This document shows, one piece after another, positions 26,293 through 34,531 of a stretch of 64,000 bases of DNA (positions within the stretch are counted from its first letter, which is position 1; each line of letters begins with the position of its first letter). Source of the DNA: Zoogloea sp. (GTDB lineage Bacteria > Pseudomonadota > Gammaproteobacteria > Burkholderiales > Rhodocyclaceae); assembly GCA_016703645.1 (NCBI GenBank), contig JADJBR010000007.1, positions 1,116,001-1,180,000 of the forward strand, written 5' to 3'. The position numbers and the translations under genes are program-made. The notes beneath the pieces were generated by a model. That model was not told the DNA's origin. It saw only the letters and a list, made by a program, of their open reading frames with translations, and made no database searches.

Positions 26293-28158
26293 GTGAAAGA
26301 CACGGCCCCCAAAACCATCCATCAGTCCGCGGAAGCCATCCGGCGCTCCTGGGAACGTTGCGCCGCCAGCGGACTGCGGCCCGATGAGCGCCGGCCCGAG
26401 GAGCGCAGCCGCACCGCGGCCCTGTCCGACCGCCTTGAGGCCAATGCCCGTCTGGTCACTTACGCCCAACCCATCATGGAGCATCTGCACCAGCAGATCG
26501 CCCGCAGCTCGTCCACCATCCTCCTGGCCGACGACTCGGGCACCATCCTGCGCTCGGTGGGCGACGCCGACTTCCTGGAGCGCGCGGCCCGCATTGCCCT
26601 CAAACCGGGCTACTCGTGGTCCGAGGCGGCCATGGGAACCAACGCCATCGGCACGGCCCTGGCAGAACAGCGCCCCGTCGCGGTAATCGGCGAAGAGCAC
26701 TACCTGGACCGCAACAAATTCCTGACCTGTGTGGCCACCCCCATACATGCGCCGACAGGAGGGGTTCTGGGCATCCTGGACGTGTCCACCAGTGCACGCC
26801 TCACCCAGGTACATGCCCAGGCGCTGCTGCAGACCACCGCGGAGATCATCGAGAATCGCCTGATCGAGACCGTGGCCGACGCCGCCGTCGTGATCCGCTT
26901 CCACCATCAGCCCGAGGCCCTGGCCTCTCCCCTCGAAGGCCTTGCCGTATTCGACGAAGGGGGCGCCTTCCTGGCCTGCAACCGGCGCGCAGAACGCCTT
27001 CTGGGTCTGAGCGACACGCGCATCCTGCGGCCCCCCTTCTGGGAGATCTTCGAGACGCGCTGGAATGCCTTGCTCGAACATGCCCTCCAGAGCAGCGCGC
27101 ACCCCACGACCCTGCGCAGTCACCTTGGTCGGGAGTTCGTCGCCTGCGTGCTGGTGAGCAATCTGCAGCGCGTGAGGAACATCGCCGGATCGCGAGACAG
27201 TCGTCCGGCACACCCGGCCCGGCCCCTGCCCACCCTGGACGACCTGGATCTGGGTGACAAGGCGCTGACGTACGCCATCCGCCGTGCCCGGCGCATTCTC
27301 GGTCGCGACATTCCCCTCCTCGTGCAGGGTGAGACGGGGACCGGCAAGGAGGTGTTCGCCCAGGCCTTCCACCAGAGCGGCCCCCGCCGCAATGGCCCCT
27401 TCGTGGCCATCAACTGCGCCGCCATCCCGACCAACCTGATCGAGGCCGAGCTGTTCGGCTACACCCCGGGCGCCTATACCAGCGCCCGCAGCGAAGGCGC
27501 CAAGGGCAAGCTGCGGGAGGCCCACGGGGGAACCCTCTTCCTGGATGAAATCGGCGACATGCCCCTCAAGCTGCAGGCCGTGCTCCTGCGCGTCCTCGAA
27601 AGCCGCCGGGTCACGCCGCTGGGGGGCGGCTCGGAGGAAGCCATCGACCTGTCCCTCGTATGCGCCAGCCACCGATCCCTGAAAGCGCTGTGCGAACGTG
27701 GCGAGTTCCGTCCTGACCTGTATTTCCGCCTCTCGGCAATGAGCCTGTCACTGCCGGCCCTGCGTGAGCGCAGCGACATCGAAGCACTGGCGCGGCGCCT
27801 GCTCCACGACGAATCGCCGGGACGGCCAATCCGTCTCTCGGCCTCGTCCCTCGACCTGATCCGCCGCCACCCGTGGCCGGGCAACATCCGCCAGCTACGT
27901 AACGCCCTGCGCCTCGCCGCCGCCATGCTGGCCCCCGACGAAGACACCCTGACGCCGGAGCATCTGCCCCAGGAGCTCACGGACGACCCCGAGCTCACTT
28001 CGCCCGCACCGGCCGCCCAGAGCCTGCGGGCGGCCGAAGGTCGTCTGGTGGGCGACACGGTGGCCAGGCACAAGGGGAACATCTCCGCCGCCGCCCGCGA
28101 GCTGGGCATCACCCGCACGACCCTCTACCGCAAACTGCGCCAGCACGCCGCCCCCTGA
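26293..28158 (+). CDS. AcoR-type sigma-54 activator with GAYTSA loop
   Basis: 621 residues from GTG 26293; GTG 26284 is also possible and no clear ribosome site decides. GAF-like sensor (about 60-195, MGTNAIGTALAEQRPV), PAS-like segment, AAA+ with Walker A GETGTGKE and Walker B TLFLDEIGD, then a Fis helix (NISAAARELGITRTTLYRKL). The sigma-54 contact loop reads GAYTSA (393-398) instead of GAFTGA. It is a paralogue of the regulator at 20862-22910 and probably serves another promoter of the same cluster. Confidence 0.9.
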   Translation: MKDTAPKTIHQSAEAIRRSWERCAASGLRPDERRPEERSRTAALSDRLEANARLVTYAQPIMEHLHQQIARSSSTILLADDSGTILRSVGDADFLERAARIALKPGYSWSEAAMGTNAIGTALAEQRPVAVIGEEHYLDRNKFLTCVATPIHAPTGGVLGILDVSTSARLTQVHAQALLQTTAEIIENRLIETVADAAVVIRFHHQPEALASPLEGLAVFDEGGAFLACNRRAERLLGLSDTRILRPPFWEIFETRWNALLEHALQSSAHPTTLRSHLGREFVACVLVSNLQRVRNIAGSRDSRPAHPARPLPTLDDLDLGDKALTYAIRRARRILGRDIPLLVQGETGTGKEVFAQAFHQSGPRRNGPFVAINCAAIPTNLIEAELFGYTPGAYTSARSEGAKGKLREAHGGTLFLDEIGDMPLKLQAVLLRVLESRRVTPLGGGSEEAIDLSLVCASHRSLKALCERGEFRPDLYFRLSAMSLSLPALRERSDIEALARRLLHDESPGRPIRLSASSLDLIRRHPWPGNIRQLRNALRLAAAMLAPDEDTLTPEHLPQELTDDPELTSPAPAAQSLRAAEGRLVGDTVARHKGNISAAARELGITRTTLYRKLRQHAAP

Positions 28159-28363
28159 GGGCGCGTGACGAAACCGGGTCGCGGGGCAGCTTCACTTACA
28201 AGCACTGATCGCCCTTCGCAACACTTGCCATCCATTATATGCGCGGTCAAGCCGCCTGCACCCGCTTTGAGGGGATTCGGATCCGGTGACGCCCCCCCCC
28301 GGATGCCGGACGCCGTCCCCTGTGGGATACTCGCCTCCAGATCGCCCTTCACGAAAGCATCCT

Positions 28364-28735
28364 TTGAAACCTAGCGCCCTTTTCACCAGCGCCATCCTTC
28401 TCACCGTGTCCGCCTGCGCCCCGGCGCCCAGCCCCCTGCCTGCGGAGATGCAGGCCGAGTTCCAGCCGGGAATGACACTTGAAGACGCCAGCCGACGGCT
28501 CACCGCCCGCGGCACCACCTTCTCGGTGAAGACCGAAGCGGAATGCCAGGCGCTGGTCGAGCGCAGCCCCAATATCTCCCAGCTCCGTCCCCGGGGCGGG
28601 CCTTGCGTCTTCGGCAAGATCCCCCTGTCAAAGACCTGGTTCGGCGGCCACACAGACCTCATCCTGCAGCTCGTGTTTACCCCCGGCAACACCCTGGCCG
28701 ATGCCCACTTCGAGGAGATCGGCAGCCTGATGTAG
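28364..28735 (+). CDS. small lipoprotein, unknown function
   Basis: 123 residues from TTG 28364 with a lipoprotein signal (SALFTSAILLTVSAC). The mature part has GMTLEDASRRLTARGTTFSVK and two Cys (ECQALVERS, GGPCVFGK) that could form a disulphide. The layout resembles SmpA/OmlA-type small lipoproteins but I would not assign it. An upstream ATG at 28286 adds a proline-rich run unlike a leader. It ends at a shared terminator. Confidence 0.6.
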   Translation: MKPSALFTSAILLTVSACAPAPSPLPAEMQAEFQPGMTLEDASRRLTARGTTFSVKTEAECQALVERSPNISQLRPRGGPCVFGKIPLSKTWFGGHTDLILQLVFTPGNTLADAHFEEIGSLM

Positions 28736-28750
28736 GCGCCAAAAAGGAAA

Positions 28751-28777
28751 AACCCCGACGGGGGGACGAACGGGGTT
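28751..28777. terminator. terminator between convergent genes
   Basis: AACCCCG...CGGGGTT stem; on the minus strand it is followed by TTTTT, so it mainly serves the sensor-regulator-cytochrome operon. Confidence 0.75.
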
Positions 28778-28825
28778 CTTCACAACATGCAATCCTTCGC
28801 GGCCACCGCCGCGCGCTTCACACCC

Positions 28826-29206
28826 TTACTTGGGGGCCAGCGTCAGGATCCACTTCACCAGCTTCTTGGCGTCGGCTTCCTTGATGGCCACCTTGTTGGG
28901 GGGCATGACCAGGCCGCTGACCTGGTCCTTCCAGTGGCTGCCATAGGGGTTGGAGCCTTCCAGCACCACGCGGGTCAGGAACGCGTCGGCACCCGGCTTG
29001 CCCTTGTACATCTTGGCCACGTCCTGCCAGGCGGGGCCGATGGGGGCCATGCCATTGGGGCCGGGCGTGCCATGCTCGATGGCATGGCAGGTCATGCAGC
29101 CGCTCTTCGCAGCCAGAGCCTTCATATCGTCGTCCGCGGCCGCACAGGCAGACGTTGCGGCCATGCCCAGACCGGCCAGCAGGGCGATCTTGTGTAAGGC
29201 GTTCAT
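28826..29206 (-). CDS. periplasmic class I cytochrome c
   Basis: 126 residues: signal peptide (cut near ACAAADD), haem motif CMTCH, Met ligand probably in LVMPPNK. It is downstream of the response regulator by 45 bp and ends at a terminator, so it is probably the last gene of the sensor kinase operon. Likely one of several periplasmic electron carriers for the quinoprotein dehydrogenase. Confidence 0.88.
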   Translation of the reverse strand: MNALHKIALLAGLGMAATSACAAADDDMKALAAKSGCMTCHAIEHGTPGPNGMAPIGPAWQDVAKMYKGKPGADAFLTRVVLEGSNPYGSHWKDQVSGLVMPPNKVAIKEADAKKLVKWILTLAPK

Positions 29207-29251
29207 CTTTCTTCTCCTTGACTAAAAAAGGCGTTCATCCGGGCTCCATCG

Positions 29252-29899
29252 TCACGCCGGGCTCGCCGACCAGTCGATCAGTCCGTAGCGCGCGGCAAGC
29301 CGCAGCAGCTTGAAATCGTTGTCCGCGTCCAACTTCTGACGGATGGCGGACATATGGTTGTGTATGGTCTTCTGACTCAGATGCATCGTGCTGGCGATGG
29401 CGCAGGGCGACTCGCCACTGGCCGCCAGACGCAGCACGTCGAACTCCCACGATGTGAGGCGGGACAACAGCGCCTCTCCATCAAGGGCAGCCCCCGCCAG
29501 GGCCTGGGCCACATCCGGCGAGAGCACCCGCCGGCCAGCCGCCACGTCGTGGATCGCATCAAGCAACTCGGCCGGCTCGCTGTTCTTGGTCAGGTAGCCG
29601 AGGGCACCGACACGCATGGCCTGGGTGACATAGCTGGGGTTGTCGTGCATGGAGATCACCAGCACTCTCAGGCCGGGCTCCCGGGCCAGCATGCGCCGGA
29701 TCGCATCAATTCCGCTGCTGCCCCGCAGGTTCAGATCGACGATGGCGAGGTCGGCACCGTGCTCCACCAGACGGGCATAGGCCTCGTCAGCGGACGCAGC
29801 CTCACCGACAACGCACATGTCGTCTTCCGCATCAAACAGGCGCCGATAGCCATTACGAACCACCGCGTGATCTTCCACCAACAGGATCCGGATCGTCAT
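29252..29899 (-). CDS. NarL/LuxR-type response regulator
   Basis: 215 residues. Receiver domain with phospho-acceptor Asp55 (AIVDLNL) and Lys in YLTKNSEP; C-terminal LuxR helix-turn-helix (LTSWEFDVLRLAASGESPCAIASTM and KTIHNHMSAIRQKL, cited in parts). It resembles the ExaE/AgmR/PedR group that controls PQQ alcohol dehydrogenases. It lies 10 bp after its kinase and probably controls the dehydrogenase at 31421. Confidence 0.92.
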   Translation of the reverse strand: MTIRILLVEDHAVVRNGYRRLFDAEDDMCVVGEAASADEAYARLVEHGADLAIVDLNLRGSSGIDAIRRMLAREPGLRVLVISMHDNPSYVTQAMRVGALGYLTKNSEPAELLDAIHDVAAGRRVLSPDVAQALAGAALDGEALLSRLTSWEFDVLRLAASGESPCAIASTMHLSQKTIHNHMSAIRQKLDADNDFKLLRLAARYGLIDWSASPA

Positions 29900-29909
29900 C
29901 GCGCCCTCC

Positions 29910-31205
29910 TCAGGCTTGTCCCTGGCTCAGGGGCAGGCTCAAATGCACACGCAGGCCGCCACCGGGCGCCTCGTCCAGCCAGCACCGCCCGCCCGCCATC
30001 TCGGCCCGCTCCCGCATGCCGAGCAGCCCGCCACGGGCCTTGCGCACCACATCCGCCACCTGACCAACGCCGTTGTCACACACCGTGAGCTCCACCGCCT
30101 TGCCCACCTGCTGCAGCGACAGACAGACCCGACTTGCCACGCTGTGACGCAGCACATTGGTCAGGGACTCCTGCAGGGTCCGGTAGAGCGCAAGCCCTGC
30201 CGCCGGCGGCAACGCCGGCAAGGTGGATGGAAACGCAGTCTCGATACCGATGTCCGGTGCCCGGCCACGCCAGCCGCTCACCAGATCATTGAGGGCATCC
30301 ACCATCTGCAAGCCCTCCAGACCATGGGGGCGCAGCTGGGAGAGGAGAGTCCGAACCTGACCGATCATTCGTGTGGATTCATTGCGTATGTCACGGGCAC
30401 TTTCCGCCAGATCGTCCGGAGATGCCCGGCCGGCATGGCGCTCAATGTAAGCGGCGGAAATACTGACGGCCGTCAAGGCCTGACCGAACTCATCGTGCAA
30501 CTCCCGTGCCAGATCCCGCCGTTCGGTTTCCTGCAGCTCCAGCAACTGCCGGGCAAGCTGCTGACGGGCCGCCCGGGTCTCCGCAAGCTCGATGGAAAGA
30601 CGCTCCATGGCGCTGGCGATGCTGGCGAATTCCCGCAGACGGAATGGCGGCAGCGTGATCCTCTCCTCACTGCGCCCGATGCGGGCAAGCCCCTGCTCCA
30701 GCTCCCGCACCGGTTTCAGGGCCCGGTGGGCGGCAAGCCACGCCACGACAGCCATCCCCAGGGAGAAGACGACCAACGTGGCGATGATGCGCACGCCATC
30801 GCGCAACACCTCATGGATCTCCGCCCGGGCATCGGCGCGGATCACCAGAACACGATCACCCAGGGCAATGCGCCGCTCGTGGATCTTGCGCCCTTCCATC
30901 AGGTGATCCACCAGGGCCGGGAGGATGCCATCGGCCTGTGGCGCAACACCTTGCTCCATATTGGAGCGCTCCACGGACAGCGCAACGTGTCGCAACTGAC
31001 CACCTGCCAGCAGGGCCTCCAGTTCGCCACTGCCCTGCCCATCGGATGCGCGCAAGGCGAGGATGGTATTCACGAGGTGGGTCGAGGCCTCCATCTCCTC
31101 GGCCACATCCTCCCGCAGGGCCAGCCCCACCCAGGCCACCGCCATCACGAGCAAGCCCAGGGCAAAGCCAAGCACGTAGCCAAACAGTCTCCAGCGCAGA
31201 TCCAC
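29910..31205 (-). CDS. membrane sensor histidine kinase (HisKA_3 type)
   Basis: 431 residues: membrane helices at about 8-30 and 139-160 flank a periplasmic sensor of about 105 residues, then HAMP, a dimerisation helix with His237 (ARELHDEFGQAL) and an ATPase domain ending in GGGLRVHLSL. The kinase partners the NarL-type regulator immediately downstream. A sigma-54 promoter lies 37 bp before the start. A 17-bp palindrome of the cluster's family lies inside its coding sequence at 30952-30968. Confidence 0.92.
   Translation of the reverse strand: MDLRWRLFGYVLGFALGLLVMAVAWVGLALREDVAEEMEASTHLVNTILALRASDGQGSGELEALLAGGQLRHVALSVERSNMEQGVAPQADGILPALVDHLMEGRKIHERRIALGDRVLVIRADARAEIHEVLRDGVRIIATLVVFSLGMAVVAWLAAHRALKPVRELEQGLARIGRSEERITLPPFRLREFASIASAMERLSIELAETRAARQQLARQLLELQETERRDLARELHDEFGQALTAVSISAAYIERHAGRASPDDLAESARDIRNESTRMIGQVRTLLSQLRPHGLEGLQMVDALNDLVSGWRGRAPDIGIETAFPSTLPALPPAAGLALYRTLQESLTNVLRHSVASRVCLSLQQVGKAVELTVCDNGVGQVADVVRKARGGLLGMRERAEMAGGRCWLDEAPGGGLRVHLSLPLSQGQA
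30952..30968. promoter_or_regulatory. TGCTCCA-TAT-TGGAGCG palindrome inside the kinase gene
   Basis: Matches the motif at 22968 and 25481-25516 with 13 of 14 arm positions. It is about 275 bp downstream of the sigma-54 promoter at 31243. A role as a downstream enhancer is possible; chance is not excluded. Confidence 0.45.
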
Positions 31206-31242
31206 GCCCGCCTCCTTGTTCTTGATTTATGGGAGCAGATCA

Positions 31243-31257
31243 GCAAGGCATGTGCCA
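31243..31257 (-). promoter_or_regulatory. sigma-54 promoter of the two-component operon
   Basis: The minus strand reads TGGCAC-ATGCC-TTGC followed by T, a full consensus match, 37 bp before the kinase start. Confidence 0.88.
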
Positions 31258-31269
31258 GATCCCGGAACC

Positions 31270-31335
31270 GGCGGGAAAACTTCCCGCCCCCGGTGGGAGC
31301 CCTTCCCACGACAACACGTGGAAGGCGCTTCCATA
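31270..31335. promoter_or_regulatory. three phased inverted repeats between kinase and dehydrogenase
   Basis: GGCGGGAA-AAC-TTCCCGCC (31270-31288), GGTGGGAG-CCC-TTCCCACG (31292-31310) and CGTGGAAG-GCG-CTTCCATA (31317-31335). All have a 3-bp centre with GGAA/TTCC-like arms, starting 22 and 25 bp apart. They lie 86-150 bp before the dehydrogenase start and just upstream of the divergent sigma-54 promoter. Probable activator sites, perhaps for the NarL-type regulator (inferred). Confidence 0.65.
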
Positions 31336-31420
31336 CTGCGCCTCGTTCCGGGCCGTGGCACCACAAGGGGGGCAGGTCCGGAAGCGACGAACGACAACAT
31401 TCCGGAGACAAGGACTCACC

Positions 31421-33292
31421 ATGAAAAACAGACGTGTCAATCTCAAGCCCGGCCTCCTGGCCTTCGCCCTCGCGGCAGCATTCGGCACTTCCGCCCACGC
31501 GGTGGGCGCCAAGGTCACGTGGGACGACATCCGGAACGACGACAAGACCCCGGGTGATGTGCTCACCTACGGCCTCGGTCTGAAGGCCCAGCGTCACAGC
31601 ACCCTGAAGACGGTCAACACCAAGAACGTCGCCGGCCTGGTGCCCGCATGGAGCTTCTCCTTCGGCGGCGAGAAGCAGCGCGGCCAGGAAAGCCAGGCCC
31701 TGGTGCACGACGGTGTGATCTATGTGACCGCCTCCTACTCCCGCATTTATGCCATCGATGCCCGCACCGGCAAGCGCCTGTGGGAGTACGAAGCCCGCCT
31801 GCCCGAGGATATCCGCCCCTGCTGTGACGTGGTGAACCGTGGCGCCGCCATCTACGGCGACAAGATCTACTTCGGTACCCTGGACGCCGGCATCGTGGCC
31901 CTCAACAAAGACACCGGCAAGGTGGTGTGGAAGAAGAAGTGGGGCGACCACAAGGTCGGCTACACCATGACCGGCGCGCCCTTCGTGATCCAGGACCAGA
32001 AGAGCGGCAAGGTTCTGCTGGTGCACGGCTCCTCGGGTGACGAGTTCGGCGTGGTCGGCTGGCTGTTTGCCCGCGACACCGAGACCGGCGAGGAAGTGTG
32101 GGCCCGCCCGATGGTGGAGGGCCACATGGGCCGCCTGAACGGCAAGGACAGCACCTACACCGGCGACCCCAAGGCCCCCAGCTGGCCGGAAGGCCCGGAC
32201 GGCAAGAAGGTGGAGGCCTGGAGCCACGGTGGCGGCGCCCCCTGGCAGACCGCCAGCTTCGACCTCGAGAAGAACATGGTGGTCATCGGCACCGGCAACC
32301 CGGCCCCGTGGAACACCTGGAAGCGGACCAAGGAAGGCGACGATCCTCGCAACTGGGACAGCCTCTTCACCTCCGGTCAGGCCTATGTGGACGCCAGCAC
32401 CGGCGAACTGAAGGGCTTCTTCCAGCACACCCCCAACGATGCCTGGGACTTCTCCGGCAACAACTCGGTGGTGCTGTTTGAGTACAAGGATCCGAAGACC
32501 GGCAAGATGGTCAAGGCCTCGGCCCACGCCGACCGCAACGGCTTCTTCTTCGTGACCGACCGGGACAAGCTGACCAACGGTGCCGGCTACCCCAACAAGC
32601 CGACCGCGCTGATCGGTGCCTACCCGTTCGTCGACGGCATCACCTGGGCCAAGGGCTTCGATCTCAATACCGGCAAGCCCATCATTGTCGAAGGCCAGCA
32701 CCCGCCCAAGGTCAAGGAAGGCGCCGACAAGGGCGAGAGCATTTTCGTGTCCCCCCCCTTCCTGGGCGGCACCAACTGGATGCCCATGTCCTACAGCCCG
32801 GACACCGGCCTGTTCTACATCCCGGCCAACCACTGGGCCATGGACTACTGGACCGAGCAGCTGACCTACAAGGCGGGCTCCGCCTATCTGGGCCAGGGCT
32901 TCCGCATCAAGCGCCTGTTTGATGACCACGTGGGCACCATCCGCGCCATTGATCCGAAGACCGGCAAGATCGTATGGGAACAGAAAGAGAAGTTCCCCCT
33001 GTGGGCTGGCACCCTCACCACCGCTGGCGGGTTGCTCTTCACCGGTACCTCCGACGGCTACGTGAAGGCCCTCGACGCAAAGACCGGCAAGGAACTGTGG
33101 AAATTCCAGACCGGCTCCGGCGTGGTGTCCGTGCCCATCACCTGGGAAATGGATGGCGAGCAATACGTCGGCATGTCCTCCGGCTACGGCGGCGCTGTGC
33201 CCCTGTGGGGCGGCGACATGGCCGACCTGACCAAGCAGGTCACCCAGGGCTCGTCCTTCTGGGCCTTCAAGCTGCCCAAGATCGCGCGCTGA
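31421..33292 (+). CDS. exaA: PQQ-dependent alcohol dehydrogenase, calcium type
   Basis: 623-residue periplasmic quinoprotein with a signal peptide (cut after SAHA), eight-bladed propeller repeats, the vicinal disulphide Cys134-Cys135 (RPCCD), metal ligands Glu208 and Asn293 (GTGNPAPWN), and catalytic Asp343 (DAWDFSGNN). Position +2 from the catalytic Asp is Ser345; lanthanide-dependent XoxF/PedH enzymes have Asp there, so a Ca2+-dependent PedE/ExaA-type enzyme is indicated. No C-terminal cytochrome domain, so separate cytochromes c must take the electrons. Start at 31421; the longer frame into the intergenic region is rejected. Confidence 0.95.
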   Translation: MKNRRVNLKPGLLAFALAAAFGTSAHAVGAKVTWDDIRNDDKTPGDVLTYGLGLKAQRHSTLKTVNTKNVAGLVPAWSFSFGGEKQRGQESQALVHDGVIYVTASYSRIYAIDARTGKRLWEYEARLPEDIRPCCDVVNRGAAIYGDKIYFGTLDAGIVALNKDTGKVVWKKKWGDHKVGYTMTGAPFVIQDQKSGKVLLVHGSSGDEFGVVGWLFARDTETGEEVWARPMVEGHMGRLNGKDSTYTGDPKAPSWPEGPDGKKVEAWSHGGGAPWQTASFDLEKNMVVIGTGNPAPWNTWKRTKEGDDPRNWDSLFTSGQAYVDASTGELKGFFQHTPNDAWDFSGNNSVVLFEYKDPKTGKMVKASAHADRNGFFFVTDRDKLTNGAGYPNKPTALIGAYPFVDGITWAKGFDLNTGKPIIVEGQHPPKVKEGADKGESIFVSPPFLGGTNWMPMSYSPDTGLFYIPANHWAMDYWTEQLTYKAGSAYLGQGFRIKRLFDDHVGTIRAIDPKTGKIVWEQKEKFPLWAGTLTTAGGLLFTGTSDGYVKALDAKTGKELWKFQTGSGVVSVPITWEMDGEQYVGMSSGYGGAVPLWGGDMADLTKQVTQGSSFWAFKLPKIAR

Positions 33293-33302
33293 TCAGGGCT
33301 GC

Positions 33303-33338
33303 CCCGGGCCGGAACGCCTCCGGCCGGCCCGGGTTTTT
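33303..33338 (+). terminator. intrinsic terminator of the dehydrogenase gene
   Basis: CCCGGGCCGG paired with CCGGCCCGGG, followed by TTTTT, 10 bp after the stop. Confidence 0.92.
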
Positions 33339-33428
33339 CTCCTTGCACAAATGCCACCCGGGGGGTCGAATCCGTTCGACCGCCGAACACAACGGGCGGT
33401 TGAATCGACCCCCACAGGGAGCTTCCCC

Positions 33429-34010
33429 ATGCTTCGTCCAATGCTGTCAGCCCTGCTTGCGGGGCTGAGCATCGCAAACCTGCCCGTCTCTGCTGCCGGC
33501 AACCCTGCCGAGCCCCAGGTCTACGGCACCTGCGGCATGTGGCCCCACGCCCGCTGCCGGGGCGCCGACCTGCGCCACAAGGATCTCTCGGCCCTTGACC
33601 TGGCCGGCGTAGACTTCACCGGCGCCAATCTGGCCCGGGCCGACCTGCGTGCCGCCAACCTGGCGGGTGCCATCTTCGACGGTGCAGACCTGAGTGGTGC
33701 CCGCATGGCAAAGGTCAACGCGCCCGGCGCCTCCTTCCGCAACGCCAAACTGATCGGCACCGATCTGGAGTTCGCCAAGCTGATGCGCGCCGACTTCACC
33801 GGCGCCGACCTCACGGTGGCCAACCTGGAGGCTGCACGCACGCCCTTTGCATGGTTCGTCGGCGCCCGCCTGACCAACGCCAACCTGCAGGAAACCAAGT
33901 TCAACGCCACCAACCTGCGCAACGCCAATCTGGAAGGTGCCTTGCTGCGCTACACCATCTTCCCCGACTCGTCCTTCGAGGGCTGCACCGGCTGCCCCAC
34001 CGACTGGTGA
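33429..34010 (+). CDS. secreted pentapeptide-repeat protein
   Basis: 193 residues from ATG 33429 (AGGGAG upstream). Signal peptide (cut after VSAAG), then about 25 A(D/N)Lxx repeats (GADLRHKDLSALDLAGVDF, GANLARADLRAANLAGAIF) forming a right-handed beta helix. Cys near both ends (YGTCGMWPHARC, EGCTGCPTDW) may form stabilising disulphides. A pentapeptide-repeat gene also adjoins pedE in Pseudomonas putida, supporting a link to the quinoprotein system; the role is unknown. Confidence 0.88.
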   Translation: MLRPMLSALLAGLSIANLPVSAAGNPAEPQVYGTCGMWPHARCRGADLRHKDLSALDLAGVDFTGANLARADLRAANLAGAIFDGADLSGARMAKVNAPGASFRNAKLIGTDLEFAKLMRADFTGADLTVANLEAARTPFAWFVGARLTNANLQETKFNATNLRNANLEGALLRYTIFPDSSFEGCTGCPTDW

Positions 34011-34015
34011 CCCCC

Positions 34016-34477
34016 ATGGCTCCCCGCTTCCTCCTCCGCCTGAGCGCCGCACTGCTGATCCTGAGTGGATCCGTCCTTGCCGGCGAAATCGCCGATCCGA
34101 ACGTCGTGGTCGACACCTCCGGCCTCCCGCCCATTGCTGCCAACGCGCCCGAGGGCAACCCCTACCGGCGCAATGCCCGGGCAGCCGAAATCGGTCGCAT
34201 GGCCTTCAACCAGGCCTGCTCCCGTTGCCATGGCGTTGACGCGGTCAACAAGGGGCAAGTCGGCCCCGATCTGCTCAAGATGGATCGGTCGTGCCCGCGC
34301 ATCGCCGATCCGGTGATCCGCCAGATGTGCATCCTGGACCAGGACGACTTCTTCCTGAAGTCCGTCCAGGAAGGCAAGACCCGTGTCGGCGTGGTGCACA
34401 TGCCGGCCTGGAAGGACGTGCTGTCTCCCGCTGCCATCTGGACGATACGAACCTTCCTGGAGAGTCGCAGCCGCTGA
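34016..34477 (+). CDS. PedF-like periplasmic cytochrome c
   Basis: 153 residues from ATG 34016, five bases after the pentapeptide gene. Signal peptide (LLILSGSVLAGE), haem motif CSRCH, Met in VVHMPAWKD. Its layout is like the protein at 23221 (AINQ/AFNQ before the haem, C-terminal AIWTIRTFLES against AMWTIRAWLET), so the two are paralogues. Two additional Cys (RSCPR, RQMCIL) are not seen in the pedF copy. Confidence 0.88.
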   Translation: MAPRFLLRLSAALLILSGSVLAGEIADPNVVVDTSGLPPIAANAPEGNPYRRNARAAEIGRMAFNQACSRCHGVDAVNKGQVGPDLLKMDRSCPRIADPVIRQMCILDQDDFFLKSVQEGKTRVGVVHMPAWKDVLSPAAIWTIRTFLESRSR

Positions 34478-34531
34478 AATCCCGGGCCGGACAGGGGATA
34501 ATCCGGGCTCGTCCCACCAACGCCTCCGTCC

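Noticed and set aside
20862-28158. The two sigma-54 activators as phenol (DmpR) regulators
   Set aside because: Both have AcoR-type GAF/PAS sensor parts, not a V4R phenol-binding domain, and lie in the alcohol-oxidation cluster.
31365-31385. Sigma-54 promoter directed at the quinoprotein dehydrogenase
   Set aside because: TGGCAC is present near 31367, but no TTGC lies at the -12 distance.
31145-33163. 672-codon minus-strand opening opposite the quinoprotein dehydrogenase
   Set aside because: Antisense shadow; the plus-strand gene has signal peptide, vicinal Cys pair and metal ligands.
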